Part shown: one piece after another, positions 1 to 12,455 of the stretch
How positions within the stretch are numbered: the first letter of the stretch is position 1
Layout of the letters: each line of letters opens with the position of its first letter
DNA from: Caenorhabditis remanei
Lineage: Eukaryota; Nematoda; Chromadorea; Rhabditida; Rhabditidae
Assembly: GCF_010183535.1 (NCBI RefSeq)
Contig: NC_071333.1
Location: 16,986,587 to 17,050,586, forward strand
DNA: 64,000 nt
Direction of reading: 5' to 3'
Notes under the pieces: model-generated
What the model saw: the letters and a program-made list of their open reading frames with translations, nothing else
Database searches by the model: none
What the model was told of the DNA's origin: nothing
Position numbers and translations under genes: made by a program

Positions 1-1277
1 GTGATGACAGGCATAATTTTTGATGCCTTCTCTATTCTCATCCAGATTTTCAATCGTCGTCGGTATGGCGTCACGAAATATAACGTGACGAAAGGGTCGA
101 AAAGCGCTGGTAATGAAGGGACAACTGTCATGAAGTATTGTTGGAACAGGATTTCGGCATCTGAAGTGAATAAAAAAAGATATTGAGAATGAACACAGGT
201 ACAAACATAAAGTCTGGAATATCTTTGGTAAATACTTACGCGTGAGAATGCAATAGAAATAAAGTGCAAATACGGGGACGTAGAAGATAAGTGGTAGGAA
301 CGCTTGGATAGTGAGTCCCTTAAATAAATTACTGAAAAATATAAACCGTAGAGCTAGTAAGCACCTTTACAAATACTTGGATAAGAGTTTTTCGTTGTTT
401 GGAATGTTGGTTGAGCTGGGAGTTTATTCGAAGTAAGATTTTGCTGTAACGAATCTTTATAATTATTTTAAAGGTTTGAGCACCTCACTTTTTGTAAAAG
501 AAACAAACAAACGGAGCAAGTACAACTGATCCTGATATGAGTGCAAAATTGATTATACTTGGTAATGTTTTCAAGCTCAACGCTCCAATTACTGAGAACT
601 CCTCCACATTTGTGTTAAGAAGTTTGTAACATTGTCGGACATCATCTGGCAGGGACTGAGTAATTATCATAATGACTTCCATTATCTGAAAACGGGAATC
701 ATAATGTTATAACTGGTGCAAACTGTTCCATTAGTCAGAACCCCAGGGAAGAAAGTTGTCAACATGTTTTCTTATCATTACCATTGAGATAAATATCGGA
801 ATATGAAACGCCAGCACAATAACAATTATCCGACAACGAGGAAGTTCAATACATCGAACCACTTCATATTTGAAAAAGAATGTTATTAAAATAGACATGC
901 CACTCATAAATGCCGAAGTCTGAAAGAAAAGGTTGAAAGATCGAAATTGAAAATAAATCTTGAATGATAGGTAGACTCACCTGTAGCATTTGGTACATGG
1001 AATATCCCACCCAAGCTTCCAAATACCGGCAAGGGCCATAGCTGCGTAATTCGATTGGAACGGACGTTGATATCATCCGGAACTGAGCAGCACATGTTAC
1101 AAAAACCAAACGTATTTGAAAGAAACACGTGTTCCCCAGAAACACTTTCATCAATTGCAAGCTCTTTGGAGAATGATAGAATATTAGATACATTAGAATG
1201 ATTTGAATCAATAAAGATGCCACAAAGAATACAGGATAAAAAATCTGAAGAAACCCTCTATAAACGTCCAACGTCAT
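1..1277 (-). CDS. Serpentine receptor class delta (srd), 3' end beyond window
   Basis: Seven-transmembrane chemoreceptor of the nematode srd family, expected in the plasma membrane of chemosensory cilia. Exons on the minus strand, all phase-consistent: 1277-981, 919-782, 685-489, 443-365, 318-240 and 160 to beyond base 1. The N-terminus MTLDVYRGFLQIFYPVFF runs into the first membrane segment. Family landmarks follow: YLIFYHSPKSL, SYGPCRY, then FSVIGALSLKTLPSIINF and KGLTIQAFLPLIFYVP. The last visible exon holds PSLPALFDPF...YFVTPYRRRL, typical of the seventh segment and the tail. No frame break is seen. The fifth exon needs the acceptor TTATTTAAG, weaker than the usual TTTTCAG, because the nearby TTTTTCAG (332-338) would put the exon out of phase. 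The family call is strong; the member cannot be named. Confidence 0.9.
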
Positions 1278-1899
1278 TCTGAAAATAACACAGGGGTCAG
1301 TAATAACTCAAATAATCAAGTACGTTGCAACCGACATGATTCAATCAAAGTAAAGACTTCTGGTTTCTTGGTAACTCGATTTGGATTCAACGAAATTTGA
1401 AGTTTACGAGAATTCACGTCGTTAGGCAGATGTTTTAAGTATCTGCGTTGTTCATTTAGACGTTTTTGAAAATGAGACAACCTCTAACACCATTAGCTGA
1501 CCACATGAAATTATAGAGCACTAATTCGAAGAACAATTGGTTTACATTAGGAAGTTGAGTGATCAGATTGGCGAATTCCTGACAGACACTCAATATATTA
1601 ATTCTGCTGGAGTTTAGAACGCATTTGAATAGTTTGTTGACCAGAATCAGGCTATAAAGGTGATCAACGTTTGACTTGTAGGTTTTTCATGAACAATAGC
1701 TGAAAAACTTAAGCATAATCAAAAAAAGAAGTTTTATTTACTTTAAAAACGTAACAAACTTTTTAACAATTAACCAAAATTTTTGGAAATTTAAAGCCAA
1801 GAAAATTACCAGTAGATCAAGAGATTAAACAAAACAAAAAAGACTTTTGGCTATGTTATGACAACAAATTTTTATATTACAGAATATTACAATTAGAAG
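1278..1899. other. Intergenic, no gene seen
   Basis: AT-rich spacer between two minus-strand genes. It holds the promoter and leader of the srd gene on the left and the 3' flank of the 308-aa gene on the right. I see no ORF, RNA or repeat worth calling. Confidence 0.6.
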
Positions 1900-2970
1900 C
1901 TACTTCTTCTGCATTTTTTTGTTGTACTTCTGGACAACATATTCTTCGTGAATCGAGAGGCGCGGCTCACTAACGTCGTCGAGAAGATCGAAGAGTGCGG
2001 AGCAGAGAGCGTCCATTTCCTTGTTGGCGCCTTTTTTGCAGCTTTCGTAGATTTTTTTCATCATTCTAACACGATCGTCTTGTTCGAATAGTGGGAGATT
2101 CTCGAGCGCTTGGAGTCGCATCGTCGAAACCGCAACAGCGATCGCACGAAGAGCTGAAAACAGAAAATAAGTATTTTGGTACGGATATAGTTTTGTAGTT
2201 CGCTTTTTAAATGAAGAAATTGGAAACTGAAACTCACTCTCAGATCCCCACTTGAAGTACATTCTAAACTTCTCGTGAACTTGAGCTCTAGCAAATTTCG
2301 AGTAGTAGTTATGGTTGTTGACGTTGAATGTAGCATTCTCCGTTGGAGTTTTGCATCTGAAAATATGAAAATTAGTAATAAGGCAACTCCAATTAATAAT
2401 CTAATTAAAAACCTACCTAGTCTCTTGAGACGACGTCGACGATGCTGATGAGGAGTACGATCCAGCTGATTGGGTTTTGTATCTATCAACTGATTCAGGA
2501 ATCGCGTACTCCATATTTTTCACGTCCGATTGAGAAGTTTTGAGACGAGAATTGATGAAGCTGCTTCCGGATACCTGTCTCGACGGTGTGCGCAAAATTG
2601 GAGTTTCCACGACGCCTGGGTTGAAACAGTCTTCTTCGTCGGTTTCTTCAACTTCTCTTTGTGGTCTTTTGATTGACAGAATAGTTCTCGGCTTGGGAAG
2701 TGGAGTCGTCATATTTGCAAAGACTGGACCGTCGCATACATCCTCGCCTTCATCAGAATTGTCTGCCTGCTCCGGCTCGTTCTCGGTGATGTTCAACGTC
2801 CCATTTTCGAATTTGTCTTTCAACCGAGTGACCTTTTTGAGGGTTGAAAGGGTTTCATCGTAAAACACCTTTTTCGCGGGTGCCGCCCGATTTGGTGTAT
2901 ACATGATCTCCTCGATGGATCGACGGTAGATGCCGGGGTTTCCATACGACGAATCATTGTGAAACGACAT
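1900..2970 (-). CDS. Unrecognised 308-aa protein, disordered N-half and helical C-end
   Basis: I do not recognise this protein. Three exons: 2970-2417, 2356-2238, 2153-1900, phases 2 and 1, all with good donor and acceptor signals. Start MSFHNDSSYGNPGIYRRS. Residues 1-180 are polar, with an acidic stretch (NEPEQADNSDEGED near residue 65) and a Ser/Thr-rich segment (SAGSYSSSASSTSSQETR, about 167-185), so largely disordered. The C-terminal about 90 residues look helical (LRAIAVAVSTMRLQALENL) and the protein ends in a basic tail, KYNKKMQKK. No transmembrane segment or signal peptide. The gene is divergently placed from the homeobox gene across about 1.1 kb. Coding status is well supported by splicing and phase; function is unknown. 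Confidence 0.85.
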
Positions 2971-4091
2971 TTTGAAGATCTGGAAATTGAATAATTAGAG
3001 TAATTATCTAGGAAAGGAAGGCAGGTAATTAAGAAGGTGTAAAGCGGAGGGATAGGTGTAGAGGCAAAGAGAGAAGGAGGGTGGGTGGCCTACGATCGCG
3101 CACGCAGAATCAATAAAAGGGCCTACTGAAGGCGTTATGTGAGTTACGTTATGAGATATGTTATGAGATGGAGAGTGCGGGATAGAGGACAGTGTGAGCA
3201 GCATAGATCGGATGACCGAATCAATAGAATGGGCTGCTATTTTTGAAATTAGGACAGGGTAGTTTAACAGTTTGAAAAGAAAGAGGTAACAGTTCATATA
3301 AACATTCCAGAAGTGAAAATGGTACTGTTCACTCCACAATTGATGGAATGATATTCCCATCACGAGGGGTTCGATTTCTAAACTATATGCTAATTAAGCT
3401 ATTGAGGTTTAGACACGGCTTAAAAAAGTTTCAGAACAGGGAGGAGAAGTGTTTAAAGATATTTAGTTGTACAATGAAAAGACTGGGCGCCAAAACTTAG
3501 TGAAGTTTGCTCTACATGCTATAAAATCTGTACTTGCAAGTTTTCGGCCCAGCCCGGCCCGTTGCAGGTTGGAAAAATCCCTATCCCCCATAGCTGCTCA
3601 CAGAGCCGGATTACAGGAAATCATCCGGAAAATTAGTAAACGAGATCATAATCGATGGTCTCACGCACAATGAAGATTAACTCACCAGTAAAGAGGGCCA
3701 ATGGATTAGAAAAATAGTAACAGATGGTAGCACCAAAACAATGAGACAATGCGAATAGAGTTGTGGGAGAATATTCGGTATACAACATACCGTCCTACGA
3801 GACGGGGTGACCTCTGCCCTATGCACAGACGGTGGATTACGTAACTGACTAGCCCGCGCGCACACACACACACACACACAGAAGAAAGAGCGTATCTCCA
3901 TCTCTTTCTCTCTTCGCCTTCAGTTGCGGTGCGGACCAACCGGCCACCCATTGCAGTACACCTCATCACTTGTCATCATTCGTCTCCATTGAACGTCACT
4001 TTTTTCATTCTCTCGCTATCGTGTCCGTTTAAGTCGTATTTCTTATTAATGACCGCTTGTCACTTCTGATTTATTCGACTAATTTGCAGAT
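2971..4091. promoter_or_regulatory. Shared intergenic promoter region with a CA microsatellite
   Basis: This stretch separates two divergent genes, so it must hold both promoters and the 5' leader of the homeobox gene. An acceptor-like TTTGCAG ends at 4089, two bases before the ATG, which fits trans-splicing or a 5'-UTR intron. A (CA)n tract lies at about 3858-3880. A GC-rich patch at about 3547-3565 (CGGCCCAGCCCGGCCCG) resembles the end sequence of the MITE at 50985. No ORF here looks coding. Confidence 0.5.
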
Positions 4092-6313
4092 ATGGAGGAA
4101 AAGAAAGCGCCGGTTCAAAACCTACTAGACCAGCTTAGCAAAATCAATGAGATGCCGTTGGATTTCGATGCAGTGGCTAAATTGTGAGTTTTCTGAACTT
4201 TTTTGTGAAGATCAAGTAATGGAAAGTGTGTAGTTGCCAATTACATTACCTGTCACTCAAATCATCGAAATGATATGGCATGTGACTGAATGCCGCGCAT
4301 ACTTATCACTATCATTTATCACTGTATAGTTATCACCGTTACTAGAACATTGTAAAAATCACCACGAATGTATAAAAGGACCGGAAATAATCTAAATTTT
4401 TCAAAAAAAAAAGTTGACCCGGCATACCCTTTACCTTATGCATACATATAATTATGTTGTATAGTAGATTTACGAGAGCGATAAGAAATAATAGTACGCC
4501 CTGGGAAACAGGGTTAGAGATTAGTTAGCCGATAAGAGCAAGGCATATTAGCTCAACAGAGTTTTTACAACTGCGCTCCGCCGAAATTCCCATGAAAAAA
4601 TGTATCTTTTTCTCTGAGTCTCTCAATTTCGCACACAATTTTCTTGGGTTTCGGTAGAGCGCGGTTGTAAGAAGCGTGCCGTACTATTAGTTAGTAGCTG
4701 ATGACATCTTGATCCCTAATCTATTTGAAATCTGGAAATCTTGAAATCTGCAGAAAACAAAGCATCCGGACGAATCCATTGCACCAAAGCATCCAATCCG
4801 TGCTTGTTGAAAAAAAGCAGCAATTATTCCTCTCTCCTCAAATGATCAAAGAAGAATGCGTAGAAAACGAGGAGCGACTGGATAACATGCTCAGAGCAGA
4901 AGGAATAACTGATAATCATGATAATGTAAAGCATGAATTCGAATTAGGTGGAGACGATCAGGATGAGTATCGTCGAGAACTGGCGAATGTGAGGAAGAAG
5001 TTTGCAGAGAGCATGAAACTGTGTCAAGAGGTTACTTTTGGATGGATAAATGTGTTCAGATTATCAATACGATATTTTCAGAATCGAGCCAACTTCTGCG
5101 AAACGGTGAAGTATGTTCTGCATTCTCACGGCGAGTTCCGTCCAATCACCCACTCGGCAATCGAGAAAATGGCTCAAATTGTGTCAAACAAGTTTAGCAA
5201 AGTCTCCGAGCTGCTGAAACAGAGTACATGCGAGAGTGTGATCCAGCTTAGAAGACGATATTTCGATGCCAGACGGAAGCGAAGAAACTTCTCAAAATCG
5301 TCGACACAGATTCTCAACGACTATTTCGCCGCGCATATCAGCCACCCGTATCCTTCGGAAGAGGTCAAACAGGCGTTGGCTCTGCAGTGTAACATTAGTG
5401 TAGCACAGGTAAGCAAGGGTCTGGAGAATAGAACATCTTTTGTTTTGTGAGGCTCTGTTAAACATAAAAATCCGAGCGGGAGGACTCCAAAATCTTTTTT
5501 TCACAAGGGAAGTCTTTAGTGACGCGGCTTTCAAAATCAAAAAACTTAGGTACTTTGAACTACGGGAAGTTCATTTCTGTCATCAAAACGGGCTAAATGT
5601 CTCTGCGAGCCGAGTTGTGAGCTCTCGAAAAGCTTTTTCACGTGGAATTTCAAATCGGCCGCATCTAGGCCACCTCCATTTGTTTTTTCTAATGGTTCAG
5701 CTATGATCCCACCAAGGTTGTTAAAATGAGAACATTTTTGTGTATACTACTTGTCGATTCGGAATTCCATGTAAAAAGATTAACCATATGGAAAGTTTGA
5801 GAGCTCATAACTTAGCTTCCAGAGATATTTAGCCGGTTTTGACAGAAAGAATTTTCTCCCGGGAGTCGAAAGTACAGGTAACCAAATTTTTATAGATTGT
5901 TTGAAAGCCAGACTTCCGTTATCAGAAAATATGGGTGCATGCGCCGAATGACTGATTTCACCATTCGCTATAATTTTGACTTTCATTTTCATTTTCCAGG
6001 TGTCCAACTGGTTCGGAAACAAGAGAATCCGCTACAAGAAAACCATGTCAAAAAACGAAGAGGAACATCGGGAAATCGTAAGAAACACTGCTGGCCGACC
6101 ATCTGCCAACCCATACAATTTTGGCTTCCCGGGAATGCCTAACCCGTACCAAATGATGATGCCAGGACAACCAATGGCAGTTGGAATGGCTCCATTCAAC
6201 TTTCCAGTTTATAATCCGGAAATGGTAAGAGAAACAATCTTTCAATTTTAAATTGAATGTTTCAGATGGCGCAGTATCAACAATCTCTTCAAAACAACCG
6301 TCGAGACTCGTAA
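4092..6313 (+). CDS. ceh-40: PBC-class homeodomain transcription factor (CEH-40/CEH-20 type)
   Basis: Nuclear TALE homeodomain protein of the PBC (Pbx/extradenticle) class, expected to bind DNA with Hox or Meis-type partners. Exons 4092-4183, 4754-5030, 5082-5408, 6000-6224, 6266-6313 give 322 aa. Residues 1-123 and the next exon form a diverged PBC domain (LLDQLSKINEMPLDF near the start; HSHGEFRPITHSAIEKM later). The homeodomain begins ARRKRRNFSKSSTQIL and contains the three-residue TALE insertion with HPYPSEE. Its recognition helix is VSNWFGNKRIRYKK, split by an intron just before Val, as in other PBC genes. A Met/Pro/Phe-rich tail follows. PolyA signal AATAAA at about 6438. The second intron is 51 nt and in frame, so a naive ORF reads through it. 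Choice of ceh-40 rather than ceh-20 or ceh-60 rests on overall divergence, length and the neighbouring srd gene. Confidence 0.88.
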
Positions 6314-7011
6314 CTCCATTCGAATTCTGCTCAATCAGTGATTATATCCGAAGAAAAATTGATTAAAAATTGAAAACGTGTACTTGTTACATTTTTCCTT
6401 CCAACGTGTGTCTGTCATAAGTCTCTTGAGCTTCAGTAATAAAAATAATGAAAAATTGTTTCTGACTTTATTACCAAAAAGGAATGATTATCTGAAATTC
6501 CAAGAACATGACATTTAAGATACATATCAAAAGAGGATTTAGAAAATGAGACGGTAATTTATATAACTTGATGGATAATCGATAAGATCTCAAAAAAAGA
6601 GAGAATTGCTATAAGCTGGATTGTTAGGGGAAGAACTATTAGTGAGCTAGTTTGAGAAAAAAAAACTTTCAAAGTGTGGGAAGTTGAGATAGGAATTAGA
6701 GATAAAGAATTATTATTCGAAACTTTAAATGTAAAATACGACACATAACATATTAACAAAGGATTTTGAAAATGAGAGAGTAATTTATAAGGAAGAATTT
6801 TGGTAGATAATTAATAAAATAATTGAATACTGAAAAAGATGGAGTTGCTGTCAACTAGATTTTTAGGGGTAGTACCATTACGTGGTCTAGTGCTAGTTGC
6901 TTGAAAATCTTACTTTTAAAACAAACGAATACAATTGAATAGTGCGAAGAATATAAGAGAAACAATCGGAACAGTTAGAAACATGAGATTATAGAATACT
7001 GGGATGTGAAA
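6314..7011. other. Convergent 3' spacer
   Basis: 3' flank of the homeobox gene and of the next minus-strand gene. It includes two similar AT-rich stretches, each with 'GGATTT..GAAAATGAGA' followed by 'GTAATTTATA' (about 6533 and 6761), which look like an old tandem duplication of about 230 bp. No gene is seen. Confidence 0.5.
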
Positions 7012-8338
7012 TCATTCAATGTTCGGTTTTCCAACTTCTACGGTTTTTTCAGAACATCCCGCCAACTCTAATCCAAAACCAACACAACATTTGAGTTCTT
7101 GTTTAGTTTCAGCGAAATTCAGAACGAACATCTCACCACCAGGTTGAATAAAACTATATTTAATATCCATGATCTCTTTCCATTCAGCAGGAGTTGGTGG
7201 ATCAACTACCCAGGTGACTCGTTTCTGCGGGTACTTGAGCCGACCAGGCAACTCTCCCTGATGTTCAGTCCAGTAACGATCCTCGCAATATTCAATCATC
7301 TCGTATGTGTAGCTTGGTGGATAGAATTGTGCGATCGGATGTTTTTGACCTTTCTTCTCCGAGTAGAAGTAGAACTGCTCCATGATTTCCAGAAGAAGAG
7401 GCGGATCATGTTGTACCGATCTCTCGACACAGCGACGGAAGAAAATGTCATCTACTTCCATGTTATCTATTCCCACTCTTGTCAAGATGAAGTGCTCATG
7501 AAACACCGTTTCGGATTCCCCCGATATCTCAATTCCCATAAGTGGCAGGAGCGTCAATGCAAACTTCATCATTCTGTGGGACGCTGAATCATCATCGTTA
7601 TTGATTTTATAGGCTTTGAATGTAGGATCTAGCTGAAACCATACTGGGAGATGTTTCAAGTCAGACTTCACCCTTTTGTGGGACGCTGAATCCGCATTGT
7701 TGTCGATTTTACAGATTTCAAATGCAGGATCTAATTGAAAACCGTCTGGCGCTCCTTTCTTATACCACACTTGGTATTTGTAATTGCCTGCTCTGGGATG
7801 ATACGACGGGTACGGAACCGATGTTTCAAGTCTTCTCTTCTTTGCCAACAATTCTTCTTGCTTTGCTATTTCATTCCTCATCGCCTGTTCTTGTTCTTTT
7901 CTCCACAATTCCGCGTCTTCACAGTCTCGTTTCCATTCCTCTTCTGTAAACTAAAGTTATGAAAGAAGCTTAATGAATCAAATTACCGTCTATTTCTGCT
8001 TTATAAGGTAGGTCGTCGTCACTGCATTCACTATCGCTCTCATCTTCCTCTTGCTCTGAAGCAATTCCTTGTCCTTTCGGTGCTCGCTGGTGACCATTAG
8101 AGACGGAAGGCGGCAAATCGAGAACAGGAGCAGAGACGGGAACTGGACCGGAAAGAATTTTATCTCCATATTTGAAACATCCATACTTGTATTCCACATT
8201 TTTGTCATACACAAAAGGAGGATTTTTAACTCTCCTGTTTGAAGGTACATCAAGATAAAATTGCACGTTTTGAGCCCATGACCATGATTCGAATTGTAAC
8301 GGTGTTTTAGCGGGAGGAGATTCTTCCTGGGATAACAT
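7012..8338 (-). CDS. Unrecognised protein with internal tandem duplication
   Basis: I do not recognise this protein. Two exons, 8338-7987 and 7943-7012 (phase 1), give 427 aa. The first exon is polar with an acidic cluster, EEDESDSECSDDDLPYKAE. The second begins with a charged, probably coiled segment (EEEWKRDCEDAELWRKEQEQ). It then carries a duplicated unit: FQLDPAFEICKIDNNADSASH followed about 30 residues later by FQLDPTFKAYKINNDDDSASH. A more globular C-terminal half follows (ILTRVGIDNMEVDDIFFRRC; YPPSYTYEMIEYCEDRYWTE; TPAEWKEIMDIKYSFIQPGG). No signal peptide or membrane segment. An acceptor choice exists (ACTTTAG or TTTACAG); only TTTACAG keeps frame. Splicing and long frame support a real gene. 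Confidence 0.8.
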
Positions 8339-8859
8339 TTTTCAGAAAAATGTAAAAATTATCTTCTTCAGGTCTTACCTCACTCATGTTTCCTTTTTGA
8401 AGCTGGCAGAGTAGTCACAAGTTGCGCAGATGTGTGAAGATTCTGAAAACTGATTTGGATAAGAAGAACGAATGGTTTGTAAAATTAGTAGAGAATAAAA
8501 ACAAGAGAAAAGCAAGGAGATGTATGTTATAAACAAATTTTTGAAAATTTGAAGAAATAGTTTGGTTTGAAGAATAAACAATAGCTTTTTGAAACAATTG
8601 AAAACTGTTATCTGACATTTGAATTTTTAGTATTTAACTATTATATGAGCTATAAAATAATAAAACAGTTTCTCTACCCCTGTCACGGTCTACCACTGTC
8701 ATAAATGCCTGATGTAGTTCCTTATCAGAAAAAAATATTCAGAGCGGGGTCATAATACTGATAAGAAAAAGCAGAAAAAGGGTCTTAAAATGCGTTTTAT
8801 GAGCATACGGTGGTTTGAGAGCGGTCAACAATGTATTTTGATTGGTCATCCGCTTTCGG

Positions 8860-9330
8860 GGGAAATTGAGGGGCAGAAAGAAGTAGTCACCTTGTGACAA
8901 CTCTGAAGCTATGTAATGAATGAGAAAGAGAGTGTTTCTGTTGTCCTCGAATATTGTGAAATGATGACTAAAAGCTTGAATGTGGTACTGCGGAATTTGG
9001 AGGACTTTCACTCAAAAAGTTAAAAATATCCGCAGAAGATCAAAGCTCAAACGTGAAAATAGTGTTTTCAAGGTAATGACAGTCATAGCCTTGAAAATTG
9101 TGAAAGCATGACTGAAAGCCATATGTGCTATAAATAGACTTGGAGGACGCATACTCGGAAAGTTGAGAAATTGAATAGAGGAAAGTTGTTTATGAGATGA
9201 TAGTGTTTCGAAATACAGAAGTTAAGGCCTTGAATTTTGAGACAGCATCAAAGAAAGCCTTGTATGTTCTAGACATCTTTCGAGGACGCATACTCAAAAA
9301 AGTTTTAATTAAAATAATCTCCTTAAAGAT
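8860..9330. repeat. Degenerate tandem repeat, about three units
   Basis: Three diverged units of roughly 150 bp can be aligned by eye. Each contains a version of 'CTTGAA..TTGTGA' followed by 'GGAGGACGCATACTC' and 'AAAGTTGAGAAA' (ends near 9020, 9165 and 9310). Units one and three also share 'AAGATCAAAGCTCA' downstream. No open frame links the units. Function unknown. Confidence 0.45.
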
Positions 9331-12246
9331 CAAAGCTCAGAAGTAAGATAGATGGGAAATGTGGGAAAGAGCAAACGTATTATAATCGTTTTCAACTCTG
9401 AACTGGGAGAAAGTGATATTCCCATTTTATTAGCTTCAGACAGGAATGCACTGATCATAGAAACACATATTTTTTCATAGTCGCTGATAAATTCTGATGT
9501 GTCAGTAAGACTTGCAGCTACCAGGTTTCAAAATGTGTTTACTAATAAAAGGCTCACAGCTTAACTTTTGATATTTGAGATTTCAAAGCTGAGGATAGAT
9601 AATATAGGAGTAGGAAAACTGAAATGTCAAATGATCATGTAGACTGAAAAATCCTGATGGAAGAAGTTGACCACATCAGGAATTGTTCACAAAGAAAACA
9701 ATGTAAAATTTTAGTCCGTCAATGATTCCCTTCATAGGTTTGGTCTAAGTCGAAGATAGTCATCGGCTAGTCAAATCATATGTGAAAAGGAGTAACATTT
9801 ATGTATATTAGCAGACTTTCTAATTTGGATATCTCACAAGACCACAGAAGAAATTGGCATTGTTAGTATCCGGAATTGTTTATATAATGTCTTCGATGTG
9901 TACCACATGTCAATGCTCACTGAGACCTTTGACCCTGAGCCCTTTACATCCCCAAAAAATATATATCAAAAAAGTTTTTAAAAAACGAAGAACATCATAA
10001 TACGATTGTCTTTCCCAGCATGCCAAAGTTGTGGGAAGACGACAAAGGTTCTAAAGCTGAACTCAAAAGAATAATCTTACTACAGTATACCATCAAGCGT
10101 TTTTCCAGATCGAATGAACTCACCACCGTAGACCACCGCTAATCTCCTCAACTCTGTCAAACGATGTCGGCAGGCAACTGCCACGAAAACGATAAAATTG
10201 TAAAATGAAGGCTCCGCGGAGGCGCCTGGCGCCACATAGGGGAGGCAGCACTCGGCCATCCCCTTCTTTTTAACTCTTTTGATTCTTCTCGTGTCTCTTC
10301 AGTTCTCCATTCTTTTCCACCACCGTGGGTCGTTTCTATCGCACGACACTCTCCACAAACGACGTAGTTTGAGTGATTAATTTAGGGACCTCACACAAAG
10401 AATACCCTCTCTCCAGAATGAAGATGGAGAAAAAAAAAGAGTGTCGAGCAACAACTCGCATTTCCAAGTGGACAAGGGGTGTGGATGTTAATACATTAAA
10501 AGCAGATGAAAACAAAAACGAAAGTCGAGCAAGAAAAAGCTAGGGAAGTCGATCGAGAAGCTTTTGAATTACAGACCCAATTCTCAAAACGAAGCTCAAA
10601 ACATCTTTCTGACTTTTTTCTCAGTTTGGTTATATTTGAGAAATGAGAAAAAAGTCACAAAAAGAAAAAGTATAAAAATATGGAAAATGAGTAGGAGAGG
10701 GGACCAAATAATTAACTTCGTCTGAGCATTAACAAGTAAGTCTTGGGAATGTGACTTATTAGTTATTGAAGAGATTCTCTCAAGGCTTCTGTAAAACATC
10801 TGCTTAAGCTTGTACTTATCTGAGAAAAAAGTCCATATAATCTAATATTTTTCCCAATCTCATTCCCCCAATTTTTGGATTTGAACTTTTAGGTTCCACT
10901 CAATTCCAATATTGTTGCCTTTCCTGACAGGAAACCAATTTTTCACCATCCCTTTTCCATTCCACCTGGTTTTGTTTTCACTTCTTGTCCATTTTAGTTT
11001 CTCCTTTTTTTATCAGTTGTTACACTCCCCCACGTCACAGAACGCTGTTAGCTGACTACTCTGCGTACTTGCTTGTGGCGGTGTTTGCGGAATGTCGATT
11101 TACGAGACGACATGCAAATTATTTTTCTATTTCGCAGTTTTTCTCAGCTGTATGAAAGAAGTCTGATGTAATTTTCAACAAATTTGAAAAAAAAAGTTCA
11201 GTAATTTTCTGGAAATAATTTTCTGGAAATAATGTATCAGGAATTTAAGACAATTAAAAGGATAAATAATTTTTTTTGGAAAATGAAAAGAGGTATCAGA
11301 GTGAAACCAAGTTACTTTCCGAAACGAAAAAAGCATGACATACAGCAGCTGATGGAAAATCGGATTAGCGGATTAGCAAATTTGAATTTTACAGCTACTC
11401 TTCATGACAGAATTGACCGAAAAAATAATTGGAATTCAGAGGAAATTTTCAGTTTTTTTTCCAAACTTTCAGTGATAACCAATGATTCCATCAGTCTACA
11501 AGCATTGTCGCCGGAGTTCAAATTGGTTTCAGTACTGAATTGCTTTCAGTAAAATGCAGACACTCTATTCAAAAATTCATTTCAGGTTTTTTTTTTTGAA
11601 AAGAAACTTATTTTTGACTTTGGAGACAAATCCGAGACAAATGTCGTTACGTTCACAGCGTCCGGCACAGGTGAAGCAATTTTCTCCCGAAAACAAGTTT
11701 TTTCAGCAGTGATTTTTGAAAAAGGAGTTTTTGTGAAATTTTCAGCTATAATTTAAGTAAATTGACCATTAGAAGTGATTCTACAGTAAACTTAGTGATA
11801 AAAAGTATTTGAAAATTATTTTTGGATCATAAAATTCAAAAAAAGTTCCACCCGGGCCTGCCCTTGGCCCGTTTGTAAAAATACATTGGGATCAGATTGT
11901 CCTTGCATCAAATTTATCGGATGATAGTTTTTCAGTGTATGCTTGTCTTTGGCATTGTTATATATGCAAATCCGCCATGTAATTCAACATTCTCGCCGTG
12001 ATTTATCGTTTATCATCGTCCCACTCTGAAAGTGTACTTGAGTGTCGGAAGTGATAGTTTTTTATATAGATTTTTGTTCCAGATCCGTTGTATCTAAAAA
12101 ACAATATTGATTGGATCCTCTTGTCGTCTTATATGTAGTTGCACAAATCTAAACAAGAATAAAATCCTCCACAATCATCGTTGCATCTGCCAAATTCATA
12201 GAATTCTCTCTTTTTTATTTAAAGACTGTGCAATTTTCAGTGTAAT

Positions 12247-12455
12247 TTTCATATAACTTTATTAAACGTATCCACGAGATAGCAAAAAAGGGCAAAACTA
12301 TTTTTCTTTTTTTACTACTTCCAAAGGGAAAAATAGTTTTTTACCTTCCTAATTTTGCGTCCTCCAGAATCGGCCCATCAAATATTTCTTTATCTTTTTG
12401 TAATCCACTTCGGTTGTATCAGTGGCTCCTTGCCCTTCATATCGAATTAAAATAA
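12247..12455 (-). repeat. Inverted repeat, left copy
   Basis: Reverse complement of 16737-16925 with high identity by eye. Shared blocks: AGGGCAAAACTATTTTTCT, TTTTGCGTCCTCCAGAATC and CTTGCCCTTCATATCGAATT. Within the copy, AAAACTATTTTTC and GAAAAATAGTTTTT form an inner hairpin. Probably two copies of one dispersed non-autonomous element in opposite orientation. Confidence 0.7.

Noticed and set aside
3677..3969. Cys/Val-rich minus-strand ORFs
   Set aside because: Produced by translating the CA microsatellite at about 3858-3880.
4725..5450. Single 241-aa ORF as the homeobox gene product
   Set aside because: It reads through a 51-nt in-frame intron and past a good donor at 5408; the spliced five-exon model restores the complete homeodomain.
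11232..11552. 106-aa plus-strand ORF
   Set aside because: Lys/Phe/Asn-rich translation of AT-rich DNA with no splice or start support.
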